The position numbers and the translations under genes were made by a program. A model generated the notes under the pieces. The model was not told the origin of the DNA and did no database searches. It saw nothing but the letters and a program-made list of their open reading frames with translations. Below, piece after piece: positions 20,572-28,257 of a DNA stretch of 64,000 nt. The DNA lies in assembly GCF_016863035.1 (NCBI RefSeq), contig NZ_BOOC01000014.1, positions 62,001 to 126,000 of the forward strand, read 5' to 3'. This stretch comes from Microbispora corallina. GTDB taxonomy: Bacteria > Actinomycetota > Actinomycetes > Streptosporangiales > Streptosporangiaceae. How positions within the stretch are numbered: the stretch's first letter is position 1; each line of letters starts with the position of its first letter.

Positions 20572-21200
20572 ATCGGCAGCCCGGCCTCCAGGTAGCCGAG
20601 CGCCTCGTCGAGCAGGTCCGGCAGCGAGATCCTGCCGTCCTGCTCGACCCACGTGAACAGGGCCGGGAGCATGATCCCCATGACCGCCCCGACGAGGGTG
20701 CGGACGGCGGGGCTGCGCGGGTCCTTGCCCGAACGCTCGGCGACCGCGCCGGCGAGCATGTCGATCGTGGCGAGCAGGTTCTCCACGGTGCGGGCCCGCA
20801 GCGCGGGGACGCTCATAGACAGCTTCATCCGGGTGAGCACCTGGTCGGTCTCGTCCTGCGGAATCAGGCCGAACGCCGAGCGGAACGCGGCGCGGATGGC
20901 GGTCAGCGGGGGGAGGTCGGCCGGCTGGGCCTTGATGGCCGCCATCAGCAGGGGGTCGTAGTCGTCCTGGATGACCACGTCCTCCTTGGTCGGGAAGTAG
21001 CGGAAGAACGTGCTGGGGGACACCTCGGCGGCGTCGGCGATCTGCTCGATGGTCGTCGCGTCGTACCCCTGCTGGGCGAACAGCCGCAGGGCCTCCTCCT
21101 GGATCGTCCGCCGCGTCTTCGCCTTCTTGCGCTCGCGCAGGCTCGTGACAGCGCAGTCGGGTGCGGGGGATGTGCGGTCAGCGCGCTGTGGAGAGCTCAT
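20568..21200 (-). CDS. TetR/AcrR family repressor
   Basis: The 210-aa protein has the TetR DNA-binding region (about residues 22-68, with TIEQIADAAEVSPSTFFRYFPTKEDVV) and a helical C-terminal ligand domain resembling the MftR/TetR_C_17 type. Its start lies inside the 3' end of the upstream MFS gene (23-nt overlap), so pump and repressor are co-transcribed. The 27-bp palindrome at 22688-22714 in front of the MFS gene is the obvious operator, giving ligand-controlled autoregulation. This wiring is inferred from arrangement. Confidence 0.9.
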   Translation of the reverse strand: MSSPQRADRTSPAPDCAVTSLRERKKAKTRRTIQEEALRLFAQQGYDATTIEQIADAAEVSPSTFFRYFPTKEDVVIQDDYDPLLMAAIKAQPADLPPLTAIRAAFRSAFGLIPQDETDQVLTRMKLSMSVPALRARTVENLLATIDMLAGAVAERSGKDPRSPAVRTLVGAVMGIMLPALFTWVEQDGRISLPDLLDEALGYLEAGLPI

Positions 21201-22689
21201 GCCCCGATTCTGCCGCCTTCCGGAGCTGTGCCGTACTCCCCGGTAGGAACGCGGCGACCAGGACGGCGGCGAGCAGCGACACGCCGCCGCACACGAGCAG
21301 GACCTGGTCCATCGCGCTCACGAACGCCTCCCGGGCCGTCCGCAGCAGGGCGCCGTCCCCGGTCCGCGCCGCGACGCCGACCGCGGCCGTGATCGAGTCT
21401 GCGGCCGCCGCGGGGGCGCCGGACGGGAGCCCGGCCACGTAGACGGCCGACAGCAGGCTGCCCAGCACCGCCACGCCGAGCGTGCCGCCGACCTGCCGCA
21501 CCGTCTGCAGCGTCGCCGAGCCCGACCCGGTCCGCTCCTCGGGGAGCGCGGCGAGCACGCCGTCCATGGCCGGGACCATGGCGAGGCCGACGCCCGCGCC
21601 CAGGACCGCCAGCCATGACGCCGTCAGGCCGTACCCGGATCCCGCGCCCGTGGTCGCGCCCAGGCCGAACCCGGCGGCGAGGACGACCAGCCCGGCGGTC
21701 ATCACCGCGCGCAGGCCGAGCCGGGCCGTGAGCCGCTCGCCCACGAGCCCTCCGGCCATGAGCCCGGCGACCATGGGGATCACCCGCACTCCGGTGCCGA
21801 GCGCGTCGTGGCCGAGGACGGCCTGCAGGTACTGCGGGACGACGAACAGCACGCCCGTCATGCCGAGGCTGACGAACGTCGCCCCGACGGCGCCCCAGGC
21901 GAACACCCGGCTGCGGAACAGGCCGAGGTCCGTCATCGCCGGCGACCGCCGGGTCTCCACCACGACGAACGCGATCAGGAGCACCAGGCCCGCGCCGAGC
22001 CCGGCCAGCACGGCCGGGTCGCCCCACCCCTGCGACGGGGCCTCGATGATCCCGTACACCAGGGCGGCGAGGCCGCTCACCGACAGCAGGGCGCCGATCA
22101 GGTCCAGCCGGGGCGCCGACGGGTCGCGGGACTCGGGCACGGACACGGCCGTGACCAGCATCGCGGCCGCCACGACGGGGATGTTGACGAGGAAGATCGA
22201 GCCCCACCAGAAGTGGTCGAGCAGGTAGCCGCCGACGATCGGGCCGAGCGGCAGGCCGAGGGCCATCGCCGCCGTCCAGGCCGCGATCGCCCGGCCCCGC
22301 TCCGCAGGCCCGAAGATCACCGGCAGGATCGACGTCGACAGCGGCATGATCAGCGCGCCGCCGGCTCCCATGAGCGCCCGCGCGGCGATCAGCGGGCCGG
22401 TGCCGGAGGCGACCATGGCGATCACGGACGCCACGGCGAAGGCCGCGAGCCCGGCCAGCAGCAGCCGCTTCCTGCCGAAGCGGTCGCCGAACGCGCCGGC
22501 CGGGAGCATGAGCGCCGCGAACGGGACCATGTACGCGTCCACGATCCACTGCAGGTCGCCGGTTGTCGCGTGGAGGTCCGTCGCGAGCGTGGGGAGGGCG
22601 ACGTTGAGCACGGTCGCGTCCATGCCGATGACCAGGACGCTGAGCACGAGGGCGCCGAGCGCCCACCATCGAGAAGTGGAAGTAACCAT
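21178..22689 (-). CDS. DHA2 family drug:H+ antiporter (MFS, 14 TMS)
   Basis: A 503-aa MFS exporter. It has the motif C-like LNVALPTLATDLHA region in helix 1, motif A (GDRFGRKRLLLAG) between helices 2 and 3, and the 14-helix layout of the EmrB/QacA branch. Such pumps expel hydrophobic drugs or the cell's own secondary metabolites. ATG 22689 sits at the edge of an operator palindrome. The promoter has a TTGACA -35 at 22721-22726 on this strand, and the transcript probably starts very close to the ATG. The gene is followed by its TetR regulator. Confidence 0.9.
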   Translation of the reverse strand: MVTSTSRWWALGALVLSVLVIGMDATVLNVALPTLATDLHATTGDLQWIVDAYMVPFAALMLPAGAFGDRFGRKRLLLAGLAAFAVASVIAMVASGTGPLIAARALMGAGGALIMPLSTSILPVIFGPAERGRAIAAWTAAMALGLPLGPIVGGYLLDHFWWGSIFLVNIPVVAAAMLVTAVSVPESRDPSAPRLDLIGALLSVSGLAALVYGIIEAPSQGWGDPAVLAGLGAGLVLLIAFVVVETRRSPAMTDLGLFRSRVFAWGAVGATFVSLGMTGVLFVVPQYLQAVLGHDALGTGVRVIPMVAGLMAGGLVGERLTARLGLRAVMTAGLVVLAAGFGLGATTGAGSGYGLTASWLAVLGAGVGLAMVPAMDGVLAALPEERTGSGSATLQTVRQVGGTLGVAVLGSLLSAVYVAGLPSGAPAAAADSITAAVGVAARTGDGALLRTAREAFVSAMDQVLLVCGGVSLLAAVLVAAFLPGSTAQLRKAAESGHELSTAR

Positions 22690-22714
22690 GTTTTGAAAGT
22701 AACTCTCAAAACAT
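22688..22714. promoter_or_regulatory. 27-bp operator palindrome, likely TetR site
   Basis: ATGTTTTGA (22688-22696) and TCAAAACAT (22706-22714) are perfect inverted arms, and the middle AGTAACT is also symmetric; only one base pair breaks the symmetry. It lies between a TTGACA -35 (22721-22726, minus strand) and the MFS start codon, covering the -10 region. Occupancy would block transcription. Confidence 0.75.
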
Positions 22715-22758
22715 AGTGACTGTCAATCCTCCCGCCCGTTGCCCGCTGGCCGAAGCGG

Positions 22759-22774
22759 TGTAATCTTGATTACA
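22759..22774. promoter_or_regulatory. 16-bp palindrome at the -10 region of the 172-aa gene
   Basis: TGTAATCTTGATTACA is symmetric apart from its central TT, and it ends on the A of the ATG at 22774. TAATCT (22761-22766) inside it is a plausible -10 hexamer 7 nt before the start, and there is no Shine-Dalgarno sequence. The gene is therefore probably leaderless and controlled by a dimeric protein bound here. Confidence 0.55.
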
Positions 22775-23292
22775 TGGATGCAGAAGAACAGCTGCGGGGA
22801 TGGTTCGCCGGCCGCCTCCCCGAGGGCTGGTTCGCCGACCGGCCCGAGATCGTCCTGGACCGCGAGGAGATCACGGTCATCGGCACGCTTCCGCCGCTCA
22901 CGGTGGCCGAGGGCCTGCCGGACCTGGAACGCGAGGCTGCCGTCGAGGGCTACGTCGAGCGGTTCCGTGAGGAGACCCGCGAGCGCCGGGTGGAGATCGC
23001 CAGGGAGGCCGAGCACCGGTTCCGCCGGAAGGTGTCCTGGGGGGTCGTCGCGGGCGGGGAGACAGTGATGTTCACCACTCTCTCCGTCCCGGTGATGACC
23101 CGCCTGCGGCAGCCGGAGCGGCAGGTGCTGGACACCCTGGTCGCGGCGGGCGTGGCCCGCAGCCGCAGCGACGCGCTGGCCTGGTGCGTCCGGCTCGTCG
23201 GCAAGCACACCGATTCGTGGCTCGCTGACCTGCGCGATGCCCTCCAGCACGTCGACCGCGTACGGGCGGAGGGGCCCGGCCTGGTGGACTGA
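22774..23292 (+). CDS. Conserved protein of unknown function, possible regulator
   Basis: The 172-aa product has no recognised family. It has a charged, helical middle (EGYVERFREETRERRVEIAREAEHR), then a short beta segment and a C-terminal part (VPVMTRLRQPERQVLDTLVAAGVARSRSDALAWCVRLV) whose pattern resembles a ribbon-helix-helix or small helix-turn-helix DNA-binding unit. No signal or membrane segment is present. The start is the ATG abutting a palindrome, with no ribosome site. The promoter palindrome hints at self-control, as in small repressors. The DNA-binding idea is inference. Confidence 0.65.
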   Translation: MDAEEQLRGWFAGRLPEGWFADRPEIVLDREEITVIGTLPPLTVAEGLPDLEREAAVEGYVERFREETRERRVEIAREAEHRFRRKVSWGVVAGGETVMFTTLSVPVMTRLRQPERQVLDTLVAAGVARSRSDALAWCVRLVGKHTDSWLADLRDALQHVDRVRAEGPGLVD

Positions 23293-23303
23293 ACCATTCT
23301 TGT

Positions 23304-23321
23304 GAATGGTCTGGACCATTC
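23304..23321. promoter_or_regulatory. DasR/GntR-type operator 1 upstream of pckG
   Basis: GAATGGTC and GACCATTC are perfect inverted arms around TG. The core TGGTCTGGACCA differs by one base from the published dre core TGGTCTAGACCA bound by the GntR-type regulator DasR. A further ACCATTC at 23293-23299 can pair with the left arm. Confidence 0.55.
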
Positions 23322-23322
23322 G

Positions 23323-23340
23323 CATTGGCCTATACCAATG
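23323..23340. promoter_or_regulatory. DasR/GntR-type operator 2 upstream of pckG
   Basis: CATTGGCCTATACCAATG has 6-bp inverted arms and a dre-like TGGNCTANACCA core. Its centre is 19 bp from that of site 1, so two dimers could lie on nearly the same DNA face. The next gene downstream is pckG. Confidence 0.5.
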
Positions 23341-23574
23341 TGTAAGCCACGGGAGGCGGGTAAGGGAAAGGGGATGTTTCTTCAGAACGGGCCGATGTGG
23401 GTAAGCTCCCACGCACTTGACGGTCCCTGCCTGGGCTGATGTCCACCAGGAGGCCGTGAGCGACGAATGTCGCCGAATTAACGGAGTGGAAACTCGGTGG
23501 TCTACGCCAATTGGATTCGGCGGCTATTCATCGCTGATGATGACCTGGCCCTGAGAGATTAAGGAGCCGCCCCC

Positions 23575-25371
23575 GTGTCCGTTTCCGTAGAGGTACCGCT
23601 TCCCACCGCACACCGCGATCTGGGCGCCTGGGTGGCGCAGATCGCGGAGCTCACGCAGCCCGACCGGGTCGAATGGTGCGACGGTTCCGAGGCCGAATGG
23701 ACTCGGCTGACCAACCTGCTCGTCGAGCAGGGCACGTTCAGACGCCTGGTCAAGCGACCCAACAGCTTCTACGCGGCGTCCGACCCGAGCGACGTCGCCC
23801 GCGTGGAGGACCGCACGTTCATCTGCTCGGAGCGGGAGGAGGACGCCGGTCCGACCAACAACTGGATCGCGCCCGGCGAGATGCGCCGGACGTTCTCCAC
23901 CCTGTTCCGGGGGTGCATGCGCGGCCGCACGATGTACGTCGTGCCCTTCTGCATGGGCCCCCTCGGCGGCACGATCTCCCAGCTCGGGGTGGAGATCACC
24001 GACTCGCCGTACGTCGTCGTGTCGATGCGGATCATGACGCGGATGGGCGAGGAGGCGCTGCGCCTGATCGAGGAGCGGGGCGACTTCGTCAGGGCCGTCC
24101 ACTCCGTGGGCGCGCCGCTCGAGCCCGGCCAGGCGGACGTCCCCTGGCCGTGCAGCCGGACGAAGTACATCAGCCACTTCCCCGAGACCCGCGAGATCTG
24201 GTCGTACGGGTCGGGGTACGGCGGCAACGCGCTGCTGGGGAAGAAGTGCTACGCCCTGCGGATCGCCAGCGTCATGGCGCGCGACGAGGGCTGGCTGGCC
24301 GAGCACATGCTGATCCTGAAGCTCACGCCTCCCCAGGGGGAGCCGCGGTACGTGGCGGCGGCCTTCCCGTCGGCGTGCGGCAAGACCAACCTCGCCATGC
24401 TCCGGCCCACGATCCCCGGCTGGAAGGTGGAGACGATCGGCGACGACATCGCCTGGATGCGGTTCGGCCAGGACGGCCGCCTGTACGCGATCAACCCGGA
24501 GGCCGGGTTCTTCGGCGTCGCCCCCGGGACGGGCGCCTCGACCAACGCCAACGCGATCGAGACGCTCTGGGGCAACAGCATCTTCACGAACGTCGCGCTG
24601 ACGGACGACGGCGACGTGTGGTGGGAGGGCCTCACCGACGAGCCGCCCGCCCACCTGACCGACTGGAAGGGCCGCTCGTGGACGCCGGAGTCCGGTGAGC
24701 CCGCCGCCCACCCGAACGCCCGGTTCACCACGCCGGCCGAGCAGTGCCCGACGATCGCGCCGGAGTGGCAGGACCCGGCGGGCGTGCCGATCTCGGCCAT
24801 CCTGTTCGGCGGCCGCAGGGCCACCGCCGTGCCCCTCGTCACCGAGTCGCTGAGCTGGCAGCACGGCGTCTTCCTGGGGGCCAATGTGGCGTCCGAGAAG
24901 ACGGCCGCCGCCGAGGGCAGGGTCGGCGAGCTGCGCCGCGACCCGTTCGCCATGCTGCCGTTCTGCGGCTACAACATGGGCGACTACTTCGCCCACTGGA
25001 TCGAGGTCGGCAGGTCGGCCGATCCGGAGAAGCTGCCGCGGATCTACTACGTCAACTGGTTCCGCAAGGGCGCGGACGGCCGCTTCCTGTGGCCCGGGTT
25101 CGGCGAGAACAGCCGCGTGCTCAAGTGGATCGTCGAGCGGCTCAACGGGACGGCGGAGGCCGTGCCGTCGCCGATCGGCAACCTGCCCGCGTCGATCGAC
25201 ACCGAGGGCCTCGACATCGCGCCCGAGGACATGGAGCTCCTGCTCGGCGTCGACCCCGAGGTGTGGCGCGAGGAGGCCGCGCTGATCCCGCCCCACTTCG
25301 AGGCCTTCGGGGACCACATGCCGAAGGAGCTGTGGGACGAGTACCACGCCCTCGTGAACCGCCTCGGCTGA
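23575..25371 (+). CDS. pckG: Phosphoenolpyruvate carboxykinase (GTP)
   Basis: A 598-aa enzyme that converts oxaloacetate plus GTP to PEP, the first committed step of gluconeogenesis. The kinase-1a loop with the hyper-reactive cysteine is FPSACGKTN (C268 region). Other family marks are the N-terminal PRT region and [20 protein letters not shown]. Length and motifs are those of the GTP class rather than the ATP class. GTG 23575 follows AAGGAG. The 282-nt upstream region carries two dre-like operators, a GTGGG/CCCAC hairpin at 23397-23412 and a possible 32-codon leader frame at 23456-23554. The last 22 nt of the gene plus its terminator recur at 26971-27033. Confidence 0.96.
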   Translation: MSVSVEVPLPTAHRDLGAWVAQIAELTQPDRVEWCDGSEAEWTRLTNLLVEQGTFRRLVKRPNSFYAASDPSDVARVEDRTFICSEREEDAGPTNNWIAPGEMRRTFSTLFRGCMRGRTMYVVPFCMGPLGGTISQLGVEITDSPYVVVSMRIMTRMGEEALRLIEERGDFVRAVHSVGAPLEPGQADVPWPCSRTKYISHFPETREIWSYGSGYGGNALLGKKCYALRIASVMARDEGWLAEHMLILKLTPPQGEPRYVAAAFPSACGKTNLAMLRPTIPGWKVETIGDDIAWMRFGQDGRLYAINPEAGFFGVAPGTGASTNANAIETLWGNSIFTNVALTDDGDVWWEGLTDEPPAHLTDWKGRSWTPESGEPAAHPNARFTTPAEQCPTIAPEWQDPAGVPISAILFGGRRATAVPLVTESLSWQHGVFLGANVASEKTAAAEGRVGELRRDPFAMLPFCGYNMGDYFAHWIEVGRSADPEKLPRIYYVNWFRKGADGRFLWPGFGENSRVLKWIVERLNGTAEAVPSPIGNLPASIDTEGLDIAPEDMELLLGVDPEVWREEAALIPPHFEAFGDHMPKELWDEYHALVNRLG

Positions 25372-25380
25372 CGCGCCTCG
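25350..25380 (+). repeat. Copy A of a duplicated pckG 3' end
   Basis: These 31 bp cover the last codons and stop of pckG and match 26971-27001 at 29 of 31 positions; similarity continues more weakly into the following hairpin. Copy A is the functional gene end. Confidence 0.7.
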
Positions 25381-25384
25381 CCCA

Positions 25385-25417
25385 CGGCCCGCGCGTCCCA
25401 CCGAGGCGCGCGGGCCG
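25385..25417 (+). terminator. pckG terminator hairpin
   Basis: CGGCCCGCGCG (25385-25395) pairs perfectly with CGCGCGGGCCG (25407-25417), an 11-bp stem with an 11-nt loop, 13 nt past the pckG stop. It is followed by TTGCGGTCCT. Confidence 0.6.
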
Positions 25418-25514
25418 TTGCGGTCCTATCCGGGTTCCGGTTGGAATCAGGTCGTAACGCTCGCGCGCGACCGGTCATGTGGTGAGTCGGAAGCCCCCAA
25501 GCGAAAGGGAACGC

Positions 25515-26069
25515 ATGGGCCCGCCCGACGACCCCCGGAAGCGGTTCGAAGAGATCTACATGGCCTACTACCCGGCGCTGATGGCCTACGTACGGCGGCG
25601 CGTGGACGCGCCCGACGACGCCGCCGACGCCCTGGCGGAGACCTTCCTCACGGCCTGGCGCCGGATCGACCAGATGCCCCCCGGGCAGGAGGCCCGCCTG
25701 TGGCTGTACGGCGTCGCCCGCAAGGTGCTCGCGGGCGGCCGCCGGAACGCCAGACGCCAGGAAGGTCTCGCCGTACGGCTCCGCGCCGAGCTGGCGACCT
25801 GGACCGCGCCGCCCCCCGATCCGGAGCTCGACGCCGTACGGCAGGCGTTCGGGCGGTTGAAGGACGACGACAGGGAGCTGCTGTCGCTCGTGGGCTGGGA
25901 GGGCCTGAGCGCCTCCCAGGCCGCGACGGTGCTCGGGTGCTCCCCGGGAACCGCCCGGATCCGCCTGCACCGCGCCAGGAAGCGCCTCGCGAGGGAACTC
26001 GGCGCCGGCGGCCTCGACCTGTCCCGATACGGATCACGCGCCGCGGCGCTGGGAGGAGGACGATCGTGA
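25515..26069 (+). CDS. ECF-type RNA polymerase sigma factor
   Basis: The 184-aa protein has sigma region 2 (about residues 14-80, FEEIYMAYYPALMAYVRRRV and AETFLTAWRRIDQMP) and region 4 (about 118-165, LSASQAATVLGCSPGTARIRLHRARKRL), with no region 3, as in group IV sigma factors. ATG 25515 follows GAAAGGGA. Its TGA overlaps the GTG of the next gene, a single-span membrane protein that is probably its anti-sigma or signal partner. A GGAACC/CGTCTA ECF-type promoter lies about 1 kb downstream in front of the TIGR04222/MNIO operon, a plausible target. Confidence 0.9.
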   Translation: MGPPDDPRKRFEEIYMAYYPALMAYVRRRVDAPDDAADALAETFLTAWRRIDQMPPGQEARLWLYGVARKVLAGGRRNARRQEGLAVRLRAELATWTAPPPDPELDAVRQAFGRLKDDDRELLSLVGWEGLSASQAATVLGCSPGTARIRLHRARKRLARELGAGGLDLSRYGSRAAALGGGRS

Positions 26070-26911
26070 AGGCTGACATCGACGGGCTGGTGGCGCGGAT
26101 CGCCCCCGACCCCGGGCCGGGGATGACCCCCGGAGGGCGTGAGCTGCTCGACGAGATCACGGCGGTCCGGCCGGAGCCCGTCGCCGGGACGTCCCCCTGG
26201 CGGCGACTGCGGGTGGCCCTGCCGGTCACGGCGGTGCTCGCGGCCGTCGTCCTGGCCGTGACCTGGGCGCTCCCCGGCGACTCCCGCTCCCTCGGCCTCG
26301 GCGCCGGCCCGGCCGCGGCCCTGGACGTCACGACGAAGGGCGGCTACTACCTGGTCACGGTCGAGGACATGTACGCCGACCCGGCGCGGTACCAGGCCCA
26401 GCTCCGCCACCTCGGACTCGACATCACGCTCGAGCTCGTGCCGGCGACGCCGGCCATGTGGGGCACGGCCGTGGGTCCCGGCCCGATCGGCGGGGGAATC
26501 ACGACCATCGAGGGAACCGGGGACTGCCTGCGGCGTGACCCGTGCACGATCGGGCTGAAGGTCCCCAGGGACTTCCGTGGACAGGCCACCATCAGGCTCG
26601 CGCGCAAGGCGCGTCCCGGGGAGAAGTACGTGCTCATCGCTCCCATCGACGCCCCCGGCGAGCCGCTGCACTGCACGGGGTACGCCGGGAGGACCGTCGA
26701 CGAGGTGCGGGCACTGCTCCGGGTGCGTGGTGTGACGAACGTCCGATTCGCCACGGCGGAGGGCGCCCGGGAGCAGGTGCCGGGCTCGTGGATCGCGCAC
26801 GACGGCGTCATGTCGGCGCCCGACGCGGCGCTCCTGCTGGTCGGCCCCACACAGGACCGTCCGGACGCCCCGGGCCCCGTCTCGTCGCCCGACCCCTGCC
26901 GGCCTTCCTGA
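26066..26911 (+). CDS. Single-span membrane protein paired with the ECF sigma factor
   Basis: The 281-aa product has a cytosolic N-terminus of about 48 residues, one membrane helix (about 50-69, VALPVTAVLAAVVLAVTWAL) and an outside domain with two cysteines in CLRRDPC. A C-terminal segment (about 215-270, GRTVDEVRALLRVRGVTNVRF to LLLVGPT) has the spacing of a PASTA domain, which in other proteins binds wall fragments. The 4-nt overlap with the sigma gene and the topology suggest an anti-sigma or co-sensor. The N-terminal part lacks the HxxxCxxC zinc anti-sigma motif, so direct sigma binding is unproven. Confidence 0.7.
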   Translation: MKADIDGLVARIAPDPGPGMTPGGRELLDEITAVRPEPVAGTSPWRRLRVALPVTAVLAAVVLAVTWALPGDSRSLGLGAGPAAALDVTTKGGYYLVTVEDMYADPARYQAQLRHLGLDITLELVPATPAMWGTAVGPGPIGGGITTIEGTGDCLRRDPCTIGLKVPRDFRGQATIRLARKARPGEKYVLIAPIDAPGEPLHCTGYAGRTVDEVRALLRVRGVTNVRFATAEGAREQVPGSWIAHDGVMSAPDAALLLVGPTQDRPDAPGPVSSPDPCRPS

Positions 26912-26970
26912 CCCCCGCCGCGCCGCGAGCACGGCCATCGCGGGAGGGGGCTGCGGCACGGGCACCGGGG

Positions 26971-27033
26971 CCTCGTGAACCGCTTCGGCCGACGCGCCTC
27001 GCGCACCGCCCGCGCCCCCTTCAGGGCGCGGGC
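26971..27033 (+). repeat. Copy B of the pckG 3' end with its hairpin
   Basis: 26971-27001 repeats 25350-25380 with 29 of 31 matches, and the stop TGA is changed to CGA. It is followed by a hairpin, GCCCGCGCCC (27008-27017) with GGGCGCGGGC (27024-27033), similar in place and composition to the pckG terminator. The sigma/partner pair lies between the copies. No gene can be supported in the rest of 26912-27075. Confidence 0.65.
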
Positions 27034-27075
27034 CGTGGGCGCGCGGAGGCCGCCGTGGGAACGTGCCACCCGCGA

Positions 27076-27103
27076 GGAACCTTCGCCGCGGGGGCTTCGT
27101 CTA
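27076..27103 (+). promoter_or_regulatory. ECF-type promoter for the TIGR04222/MNIO operon
   Basis: GGAACC at 27076-27081 and CGTCTA at 27098-27103 are separated by 16 nt, the form expected for group IV sigma factors. It would give a leader of about 70 nt before the ATG at 27181. An ECF sigma gene lies just upstream. Confidence 0.55.
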
Positions 27104-27113
27104 CCGAGTAGAC
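27099..27113. promoter_or_regulatory. 15-bp palindrome over the -10 element
   Basis: GTCTAC-CGA-GTAGAC is a perfect inverted repeat covering the -10 hexamer and the start-point region of the predicted promoter. It suggests a dimeric repressor in addition to the sigma factor. Confidence 0.5.
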
Positions 27114-27180
27114 GGGGCGCGAGCCGTACGAGACCGGCCGGCAGCGGGGCGCCCCCCTCCTTCCCCCCAGGAGGGCGGAC

Positions 27181-28257
27181 ATGGAGTTCGTGCTTCTCCT
27201 CGCCGCGCTGGCCGCGGCCGCGCTCGTCGGATCGGCCGCGTCGGCGCTGCGCCGCGAGCACCGCAGGATCCGTTCGGTGACGGCCGTCGGCCGGGGCGAT
27301 CTCGACCACTACGAGCTGGCGTACCTCGCGGGCGGCCCGCGCCGGACCGTCAACACGGCCATCGCCGCCCTGGCCGCCCGGGACTGGATCCGCGTCTCGC
27401 GCGGCGGGCGGGTCACCGCCGTCGCCGGGGCGTCCCCGGTCACGCCCCACCCCGTCGAGCAGGCCGTCCTCGACCTGGCCGCCGTCCCAGGAGGACGTAC
27501 GGCCGGGGAGATCCGTCACGAGATCGGAGACGGGGTCGCGGTGGCCGGGCTGAAGAACCGCCTCATCGGGCAGGGTTTCCTGCTCCCCGACGGCTCCCTG
27601 CAGGGACCCCGGCGGCTCGTCGCGCGGCTGGGCGCCCTCGTGGCGCTCTGCTTCGCCGTCGAGGCCGCCCTGCTCGTGGTCCCGGCCACCGGCGTCGTCC
27701 CGTGGAGCCCGGTGTCCGTGGGGGCGGTGCTGGTCGCCGCCGTCGCCGGGGTGTACGGCCTGCGCACCCGGGCGCGCCACCTCAGGTCGCTGCGCAGCCC
27801 GCTGACCGGGCCCGGCGCGGACGTGCTCCAGCGGGCCCGGATCCGGCAGCCGCGGGCCGCCGTCGCCGCGACCGGCGGGGACGACGCCGCCTTCGCCGGC
27901 TTGACCGGAGCCGTGGCGCTGTACGGCCTCGGCGAGTATGGCGACCAGGGCGTGGCCGCCGAGATCGCCAGGGAGGAGATCCGGCGGCACGGCGAGCAGG
28001 TGGCGTGCGCCTCCGGCTCCTGCGGCGGCGGACCGCCGGCCGGAAACGGCTCGGGGGACTCCGCCTCGCATTCGGGAGACTGGGGCTGGGACTCCGGCGG
28101 GCACTCGGGAGGCCACTCCGGCGGGCACTCGGGTGGGCACTCCTGCGGCTCGGGCGGGCACTCCGGCGGCCACTCGTGCGGGTCGAGCGGCTGCGGGTCG
28201 AGCGGATGTGGTTCGAGCGGGTGCGGCGGCGGAGGTTGCGGAGGCGGCGGTGGGTGA
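27181..28257 (+). CDS. TIGR04222-type membrane protein with His/Cys repeat tail, possible RiPP substrate
   Basis: The 358-aa protein begins with a membrane helix (residues 1-20), then the TIGR04222 core ([32 protein letters not shown] and two related winged-helix-like repeats to about 140), two further membrane helices (about 147-168 and 176-194), and a segment to 270. The last 84 residues are low complexity: Cys276 and Cys281, His every four residues at 308, 312, 316 and 320, then 327 and 331, and Cys322 followed by Cys every five residues at 333, 338, 343, 348 and 353 in GSSGC units, ending in poly-Gly. It shares an 8-nt overlap with a DUF692 oxidase gene, so the tail is the likely target of modification or a metal ligand. 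ATG follows AGGAGGG. Confidence 0.8.
   Translation: MEFVLLLAALAAAALVGSAASALRREHRRIRSVTAVGRGDLDHYELAYLAGGPRRTVNTAIAALAARDWIRVSRGGRVTAVAGASPVTPHPVEQAVLDLAAVPGGRTAGEIRHEIGDGVAVAGLKNRLIGQGFLLPDGSLQGPRRLVARLGALVALCFAVEAALLVVPATGVVPWSPVSVGAVLVAAVAGVYGLRTRARHLRSLRSPLTGPGADVLQRARIRQPRAAVAATGGDDAAFAGLTGAVALYGLGEYGDQGVAAEIAREEIRRHGEQVACASGSCGGGPPAGNGSGDSASHSGDWGWDSGGHSGGHSGGHSGGHSCGSGGHSGGHSCGSSGCGSSGCGSSGCGGGGCGGGGG

Noticed and set aside
26066-26911. A zinc-binding anti-sigma (ZAS) protein
   Set aside because: The cytosolic N-terminus lacks the HxxxCxxC motif, so only a general membrane partner role is claimed.
28080-28250. Short tandem repeats that might be a CRISPR-like or VNTR array
   Set aside because: There are no spacers, units are 12-15 nt and in frame, and they encode the His/Cys tail.
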